Of a stretch of DNA of 61,389 nucleotides, positions 56,577 through 61,389 are shown piece after piece (position 1 is the stretch's first letter; every line of letters starts with the position of its first letter). A program made the translations under genes and the position numbers. Below the pieces are notes generated by a model. That model saw only the letters and a list, made by a program, of their open reading frames with translations, was not told the origin of the DNA and made no database searches. The stretch spans positions 1 through 61,389 of the forward strand of contig JAPZRO010000012.1 in assembly GCA_027531395.1 (NCBI GenBank), in the 5' to 3' direction. The DNA comes from Porphyrobacter sp. (GTDB taxonomy: Bacteria > Pseudomonadota > Alphaproteobacteria > Sphingomonadales > Sphingomonadaceae).

Positions 56577-57812
56577 TCACGACAGCGGTTTCCCGATCCC
56601 GGCGACCAGACGGCGCAGGGTGCCAAGGAAGCTGCGCAGGTTCTCCTTCATCCCGAGTTTGCGCGCATTGTCAGCCAGCGCGAGCCCGGCAAAGCGCGGC
56701 CGCCGACGGCCGGTCAGCACCATTGCCCCGACCCGTGACAGCACCAGCCCTTTGCGGCGCGCCTGAAACGGCTGCATGTGCGCAATCTGGGAAATCTGCG
56801 TGGGTTCGGTGACGAGGCTTCCGGCCGCTACCGCGCGGCCGACCAGCGCCTCGCCCTTACCGGTGCGGGTGATCAGCAGGCTGCGGCCGTCCTGCTCGTC
56901 GAACAGCGGATTGCCCTGATCGTCGCAATGCCAGCCATCGGCGCAGACAATATCCGCGAATTCGCCGATCCCGTCCGGGCAGATCTTGCAGCGGAACTGC
57001 AGGTGCCGGTTGAGGATCGTGCCCCAGCTGGTGTCGTAGTTCATCGTGAACTTGCGCCCGTCGGCCATCACCGCGGTGGCAAAGCCGGGCCAGCCGTCAC
57101 CGCGATAACGGAAGGCGGTGACCGCGCTTTCGTCCTCGATCCCCATTGCCTTGAGCAGCGCCGAGGTGCCGCGATAGCTCGGCACGCCCGCGCACATGAA
57201 GGCGATCATGTAGGGCACCTTGGCGTCGACCCGCGGGTCGTGCCGCGCCAGCTGGCGCAGGCCCGCGACGTCGCAAGGCTTGCCGACGAACACGAACCGC
57301 CCCGGCGCATCGAGCCGCGCGCCGATATCCTGGAGCGGCGAGGAAGGCGCATAGCGCGAGCCAGCGGCGCGGAATACGTCCTCGGCACCGGTGCTGATGG
57401 TCAGGGCGTTGCGGATCGGCGAAGTGCGGTCGGCTGCGTTCTGCACCACGTAATCCGCCTCGCCCGAGGCCAGCAGGTGGGTAAGGATCGCCGACAGCGC
57501 GCCGCCCGAGGAGGCGTTGCGGCGCAAAGCCGGGTCGCTGCTCCAGCCGAGCCGGGTCTCGATCAGCGGGCCCCATACCGGATGGTAGTCCGCTTCCAAG
57601 TTGGACGGCTCATGCGCGATCCGTGCACCGGGGCACACTGCATCGAACAACGACTCTTCTTCACTCGATGTTGGCCGCAGACAAATCGGGCGGAGAAAAC
57701 CCTGCGGCGTTTCCCGCATGGCAAAGGCGGGATTGTCGAGCTTCGCAATCCCAGCACAAAGACCACAGCCGGAACACAAGCCGTTCGCTGTGGTCCTCAC
57801 GACGTCAAGCAT
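56577..57812 (-). CDS. FrhB/F420H2-dehydrogenase beta subunit-like protein
   Basis: A 411-residue protein with a CSGCGLC iron-sulfur-type motif near residue 13, the SSGGALSAILTHLL helix near 102, GKPCDVAGLRQLA near 178, and a C-terminal cluster CKICPDGIGEFADIVCADGW near 275. These are the FrhB_FdhB N and C domains. Such proteins commonly sit beside pyruvyl transferases in polysaccharide loci; their role there is unknown. Start ATG 57812 overlaps the pyruvyl transferase end by 8 nt. Confidence 0.87.
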   Translation of the reverse strand: MLDVVRTTANGLCSGCGLCAGIAKLDNPAFAMRETPQGFLRPICLRPTSSEEESLFDAVCPGARIAHEPSNLEADYHPVWGPLIETRLGWSSDPALRRNASSGGALSAILTHLLASGEADYVVQNAADRTSPIRNALTISTGAEDVFRAAGSRYAPSSPLQDIGARLDAPGRFVFVGKPCDVAGLRQLARHDPRVDAKVPYMIAFMCAGVPSYRGTSALLKAMGIEDESAVTAFRYRGDGWPGFATAVMADGRKFTMNYDTSWGTILNRHLQFRCKICPDGIGEFADIVCADGWHCDDQGNPLFDEQDGRSLLITRTGKGEALVGRAVAAGSLVTEPTQISQIAHMQPFQARRKGLVLSRVGAMVLTGRRRPRFAGLALADNARKLGMKENLRSFLGTLRRLVAGIGKPLS

Positions 57813-59034
57813 TCCTGACCACCATTTCGGCGATCGTCCGGTCAAGGAATTCACTATAAAGGGCCAGCCGCTGCTGCGCCTTGGCATTGGCCGCGAGCGC
57901 AGCCTGCCTCACCGACGCAAGGTTCCCAAGAACGTCATTCAGGCGCGCTAGCACGGTCTGTTGACTGTCTTGCGTGAGATCGGCGGCCAACTCGTAACCG
58001 AGCGAGCCGAATAGGCCATTGAACTTGCGGCTATAGCCAAGCGGAAACGCCGCTGTGCCGGACGAGATCGCCGCTATGGTAGCGTGCAGTCGACTGCCGA
58101 TTAGCAGGTCGAGCCCGGCAATATAGTTTTTCGCCTGCAATGGATCCCCGAACGGCGGAGCGATTGTCGCAGTTGCAAACCGGGTCTTCAGCATTTCGCT
58201 CACAGCCGAATCGTTCTCGTGATCCATTGCACTGTTGACGACGTGTGGAACGATATGAAGCTCAATACGGGGGTCGTCGCTCAGTCTTTGCAAGATTGCG
58301 TCGATCAGCGCCGGATAATCGAGCGCAAGCGCAATCCGGTCGCCACGTGACAGTTCCCGTCGATACAGTAGTGCGGAGACATTCACGCCGACCTTAATCG
58401 GACCATTCAGAAGGTCGCGCCCGGCCTTATCCGCCGGCGCGGTGAACGGCAGGGCGAAAGCGACGTCCGTGGCCAAGCTTGCCTTGTCGCCGAAGCCCAT
58501 AGTCTTGAGCAGAGCGAGTGAAGTCTCGTCCCGCGCGAAGATCGCATCCGCGAGCGCGAGCACACCTTTCGCTGCGATCCTCGCAGGCTTCGAGAAGAAC
58601 GGACCGATCGTCTGCGGGCTGAAGATCAACGGCGCACGCGCAATCCGCACTGCAACCTTGGACGCCAGTATCAGGTTCAGCCGCGACCATCGATAGATGT
58701 CGGAGAAACTGTCGCCGGCGCCGATGTCGAAAACGATGTCGCAGCGCCGCAAATGCCGGTGGAGACCGGAAAGGGGATTAACCATCGCCTTGTAACCGAC
58801 ATTGACGAAGCTGTTCTCGAACGGGAGTACAGCGGTGTAGTCATGCGTTCCGCGCACACCGATGATATGAAACACAGGGCGATAACCGACCCGACCTACA
58901 GCGGCGGCTATCAGGTAGGCATTGGCAATAGTGAGCGCACCAACTCCAAGATTTTCCGACAGTAATGAGTGCCAAAGCAACCCAATATGAATCGTTGGCC
59001 GGTCTTCCAGCTCTTTGGGCCAGCCAGCCTTCAT
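57805..59034 (-). CDS. Polysaccharide pyruvyl transferase family protein
   Basis: A 409-residue protein with IHIGLLWHSLLSENLGVGALTIANAYLI near residues 15-42, DIGAGDSFSDIY near 104, SPQTIGPF near 140, ARDETSLALLK near 170 and LIGSRLHATIAAISSGT near 340, the CsaB/WcaK pattern. It would add a ketal pyruvate to a sugar. The start is tentative: ATG 59034 is used, with an upstream TTG possible. The gene is more A/T-rich than the flanking fcl and FrhB-like genes. Confidence 0.88.
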   Translation of the reverse strand: MKAGWPKELEDRPTIHIGLLWHSLLSENLGVGALTIANAYLIAAAVGRVGYRPVFHIIGVRGTHDYTAVLPFENSFVNVGYKAMVNPLSGLHRHLRRCDIVFDIGAGDSFSDIYRWSRLNLILASKVAVRIARAPLIFSPQTIGPFFSKPARIAAKGVLALADAIFARDETSLALLKTMGFGDKASLATDVAFALPFTAPADKAGRDLLNGPIKVGVNVSALLYRRELSRGDRIALALDYPALIDAILQRLSDDPRIELHIVPHVVNSAMDHENDSAVSEMLKTRFATATIAPPFGDPLQAKNYIAGLDLLIGSRLHATIAAISSGTAAFPLGYSRKFNGLFGSLGYELAADLTQDSQQTVLARLNDVLGNLASVRQAALAANAKAQQRLALYSEFLDRTIAEMVVRNA

Positions 59035-59121
59035 CGACAAGGTCGGGAGCAACAGATCATCACGCAGGAAAATAAACAAAAGTTAGTTAATGTCAATTTC
59101 CAACGTTGGGAGTAATTCGCT

Positions 59122-60093
59122 CTACATGATCTCACGCAAGCCACCAGCATCGACGTTGTCGAGAAACCACCGATAAGTCTGCGCGATCCCATCGGCGAGG
59201 CCGATCGTGGGCCGCCAGCCGAGGCCGGTCAGCCGGCTGGTGTCGAGCAACTTGCGCGGGGTGCCGTCGGGCTTGTCGAGATCATGGACGATCTCGCCGG
59301 TGAACCCGACGATCTCGTTCACCAGCCGGTTGAGTTCGAGGATCGCGATATCCTCGCCGCAGCCGACATTGACGTGATCGTGGCCCGAATAGTGCTGGAG
59401 CAGATAGACGCAGGCGTCGGCCAGATCGTCGACATGCAGGAACTCGCGGCGCGGCGTGCCGGTGCCCCAGATCGTCATCGTCTCGGCGCCCGCCAGCTTG
59501 GCCTCGTGTGCCTTGCGGATCAGCGCGGGGAGGACGTGGCTGGAGGTCAGGCTGAAATTGTCGCCAGGGCCGTAGAGATTGGTCGGCATCGCGGAGATGA
59601 AATCGCGGCCGTGCTGCTTGCGATAGGCCTGCGCCAGCTTGATCCCGGCGATCTTGGCGATCGCGTACCATTCGTTGGTGGGCTCAAGGCTGCCGGTCAG
59701 CAGCGCGTCTTCCGCCATCGGCTGGGGCGCGAACTTGGGGTAGATGCAGGATGAGCCGAGGAACAGCAGCTTTTCGGCATCGTGCCGGTGCGCGGCCTCG
59801 ATGACGTTCGCCTCGATCATCAGGTTGTCGTAGAGAAAATCGGCCGGCTGCGTGTCGTTGGCGAGGATCCCGCCCACCTTGGCCGCAGCCACCACCACCA
59901 CCTCCGGGCGATGCGCGGCGAACCACGCGCGGGTCGCGGCCTGATCCATCAGATCGAGCTCGGCGCGCGGCGCGACGAGAACCTCGCAATCCTCGCGCTC
60001 CAGCCGCCGCACGATCGCCGAACCCGCCATGCCGCGATGCCCGGCGACGAACACGCGCTTGCCTGCCAGCGGATAGAGAGCCTCGCCCGACAT
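59122..60093 (-). CDS. fcl: GDP-L-fucose synthase
   Basis: A 323-residue SDR epimerase/reductase: VFVAGHRGMAGSAIVRRL near residue 14, SSCIYPKFAPQPMAEDAL near 112, EWYAIAKIAG with Tyr-x3-Lys near 142, NLYGPGDNF near 168 and GTGTPRREFLHVDDLADA near 210. It makes GDP-L-fucose from the product of Gmd. It starts 2 nt after the gmd stop. Confidence 0.96.
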   Translation of the reverse strand: MSGEALYPLAGKRVFVAGHRGMAGSAIVRRLEREDCEVLVAPRAELDLMDQAATRAWFAAHRPEVVVVAAAKVGGILANDTQPADFLYDNLMIEANVIEAAHRHDAEKLLFLGSSCIYPKFAPQPMAEDALLTGSLEPTNEWYAIAKIAGIKLAQAYRKQHGRDFISAMPTNLYGPGDNFSLTSSHVLPALIRKAHEAKLAGAETMTIWGTGTPRREFLHVDDLADACVYLLQHYSGHDHVNVGCGEDIAILELNRLVNEIVGFTGEIVHDLDKPDGTPRKLLDTSRLTGLGWRPTIGLADGIAQTYRWFLDNVDAGGLREIM

Positions 60094-60095
60094 GA

Positions 60096-61157
60096 TTACA
60101 GGATCACACGGGGCGCGGGGGCGCGCATCACCTCGAGGTCGGCCTGCACCATCTCGCGCGCCAGATCGCGCACGCTGGTCTTGTGCGTCCAGCCGAGCTT
60201 CTCGCGCGCCTTGGTCGGGTCGCCGAGCAGCAGATCGACTTCGGTGGGCCGGAAATAGGCCGGATCGACTTCGACGAGGCAGCGCCCGTCGATGGTGCTG
60301 TAGCCCTTCTCGTCGATCCCCTCTCCGCGGAATTCGAGCGGGATGCCGGCATCCTCGAAGGCCCACAGCACGAAGTCGCGCACCGAGGTGGTCTCGCCGG
60401 TTGCGAGGACATAGTCGTCCGCCTCGTCCTGCTGCATCATCAGCCACATGCCCTGCACATATTCCTTGGCATGGCCCCAGTCGCGCTTGGCATCGAGGTT
60501 GCCGAGGTAGAGCTTGTCCTGCTTGCCCAGCGAGATCGCAGCGGCGGCGCGGGTGATCTTGCGGGTGACGAAGGTCTCGCCCCGCAGCGGGCTTTCGTGA
60601 TTGAACAGGATGCCGTTCGAGGCGTGCATCCCGTAGGCCTCGCGGTAATTGACCGTGATCCAGAAGGCATAGAGCTTGGCTGCCGCATAGGGGCTGCGCG
60701 GATAGAACGGGGTGGTCTCGCGCTGCGGCACTTCCTGCACCAGACCGTAGAGCTCGGAGGTCGAGGCCTGATAGAAGCGGGTGGTCTTCTCCAGCCCGAG
60801 AATGCGGATCGCCTCGAGCAGACGCAGCGTGCCGATCGCATCGGCATTGGCCGTGTATTCGGGCGTCTCGAAGCTCACCGCGACATGGCTCTGCGCGGCG
60901 AGGTTGTAGATCTCGTCGGGCTGCACTTCCTGCACGATGCGGATCAGGTTGGTGCTGTCGGTGAGATCGCCATAGTGCATCATGAAGCGCTGATGCTGCT
61001 CGTGCGGGTCCTGGTAGATGTCCTCCACGCGCCCGGTGTTGAACGACGACGAGCGCCGCTTCACCCCGTGAACCTCGTAACCCTTTTCGAGCAGCAGGCG
61101 CGCAAGGTAGGCTCCGTCCTGCCCAGTTACGCCCGTAATAAGTGCCTTCTTGGCCAT
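60096..61157 (-). CDS. gmd: GDP-mannose 4,6-dehydratase
   Basis: A 353-residue [36 protein letters not shown] type start (residues 5-37), [19 protein letters not shown] near 85, [10 protein letters not shown] near 128, [10 protein letters not shown] with Tyr-x3-Lys near 152, and [19 protein letters not shown] near 187. It dehydrates GDP-mannose, the first step to GDP-fucose. Start at ATG 61157. Confidence 0.97.
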   Translation of the reverse strand: MAKKALITGVTGQDGAYLARLLLEKGYEVHGVKRRSSSFNTGRVEDIYQDPHEQHQRFMMHYGDLTDSTNLIRIVQEVQPDEIYNLAAQSHVAVSFETPEYTANADAIGTLRLLEAIRILGLEKTTRFYQASTSELYGLVQEVPQRETTPFYPRSPYAAAKLYAFWITVNYREAYGMHASNGILFNHESPLRGETFVTRKITRAAAAISLGKQDKLYLGNLDAKRDWGHAKEYVQGMWLMMQQDEADDYVLATGETTSVRDFVLWAFEDAGIPLEFRGEGIDEKGYSTIDGRCLVEVDPAYFRPTEVDLLLGDPTKAREKLGWTHKTSVRDLAREMVQADLEVMRAPAPRVIL

Positions 61158-61233
61158 GTCAGTCCTTGCCTTCTAGTTCTTGCGCGCGGTGGCGAGTGGT
61201 TCGGAGTGCCGGTGGATGGTCGGCGGGTAAAGC

Positions 61234-61389
61234 TCAGTGCGCTCCCTGCACCAGCGGACGCCACCACGCCTCGTTGTCGAGATACCAGCGCAGCGTCTGG
61301 CGCAGGCCCTCCTCGAAGCCGCGCTGCGGCACGTAGGCGAGTTCGGCGCGGGCCTTGGTCTCGTCGATGGCGTAGCGGCGGTCATGCCC
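61234..61389 (-). CDS. rfbB: dTDP-glucose 4,6-dehydratase, C-terminal fragment (cut by window edge)
   Basis: The last 51 codons of a gene entering from the right: GHDRRYAIDETKARAEL, then GFEEGLRQTLRWYLDNEAWW, ending VQGAH and TGA at 61234-61236. The RYAID and TLRWYLDNEAWW segments are the conserved RfbB tail. It makes dTDP-4-keto-6-deoxyglucose. Truncation is only due to the window end. It suggests dTDP-rhamnose genes lie beyond, matching the rhamnosyltransferase-like gene at 47239. Confidence 0.85.
   Translation of the reverse strand, partial: GHDRRYAIDETKARAELAYVPQRGFEEGLRQTLRWYLDNEAWWRPLVQGAH

Overview
The window is a GC-rich chromosomal segment of an alphaproteobacterium. The gene content (UPF0262, CC_3452-type secreted protein, fused CysNC, zinc-free L36, DUF3667, spike-base protein) points to Sphingomonadales, most likely an Erythrobacter/Porphyrobacter relative. 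This placement is from recognising families by eye, not from a search. Genes are densely packed, many overlap by 1-4 nt, no gene-free stretch exceeds about 250 nt, and I see no rRNA, tRNA, CRISPR array or insertion sequence.

Layout. 1-9 kb holds a long inverted duplication of the recQ 3' end, recQ, an HxlR regulator divergent from a small secreted protein across a large dyad operator, a ladder of hairpins, a HAD hydrolase, rpmJ, galE, a lipoprotein, an M14 carboxypeptidase, cytidine deaminase, a degenerate GH25 protein and a UPF0262 protein. 9-17.6 kb holds dnaB, a roughly 1220-residue RTX/beta-solenoid protein, and a phospholipase D-like gene directly downstream of a lipoxygenase. 17.7-24.7 kb holds a diguanylate cyclase, rpoZ, two paralogous ParA/MinD-like ATPases flanking a DUF3667 zinc-ribbon membrane protein, a Rap1a-like secreted protein and ftsH. 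24.8-29.9 kb is a TetR-controlled tripartite efflux cassette (permease, ATPase, HlyD adaptor, TolC/NodT factor) with tandem operators. 29.9-35.2 kb holds a tightly overlapping DUF3604 lipoprotein / PpiC foldase / HupE-UreJ operon and a CaiB-MaoC pair.

From about 35 kb to the right end, sulfate activation genes (cysD, cysNC, cysQ) lead into an exopolysaccharide or capsule locus. It contains an Alg14/Alg13-like split glycosyltransferase, wecC and wecB (UDP-ManNAcA), Wza and Wzc export/co-polymerase proteins, two GT2 transferases, a NodZ-like fucosyltransferase, an FkbM methyltransferase, a Wzy-like polymerase/ligase, a spike-base protein with a beta-helix/lectin-like spike gene cut by an in-frame amber codon, another GT, a SAM methyltransferase, a Wzx flippase, an FrhB-like protein with a pyruvyl transferase, fcl and gmd (GDP-fucose), and the 3' end of a dTDP-glucose 4,6-dehydratase. 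Together they predict a Wzx/Wzy-assembled polymer with fucose, an N-acetylmannosaminuronate-type sugar and pyruvate/methyl decorations. Parts of this locus (about 49.3-51.1 kb and 57.8-59.1 kb) are visibly richer in A/T than the rest, suggesting acquisition.

Candidates for something undescribed are the DUF3604-PpiC-HupE operon, the twin ParA/DUF3667 cluster, the lipoxygenase-PLD operon, and the amber-split spike system embedded in the polysaccharide locus.
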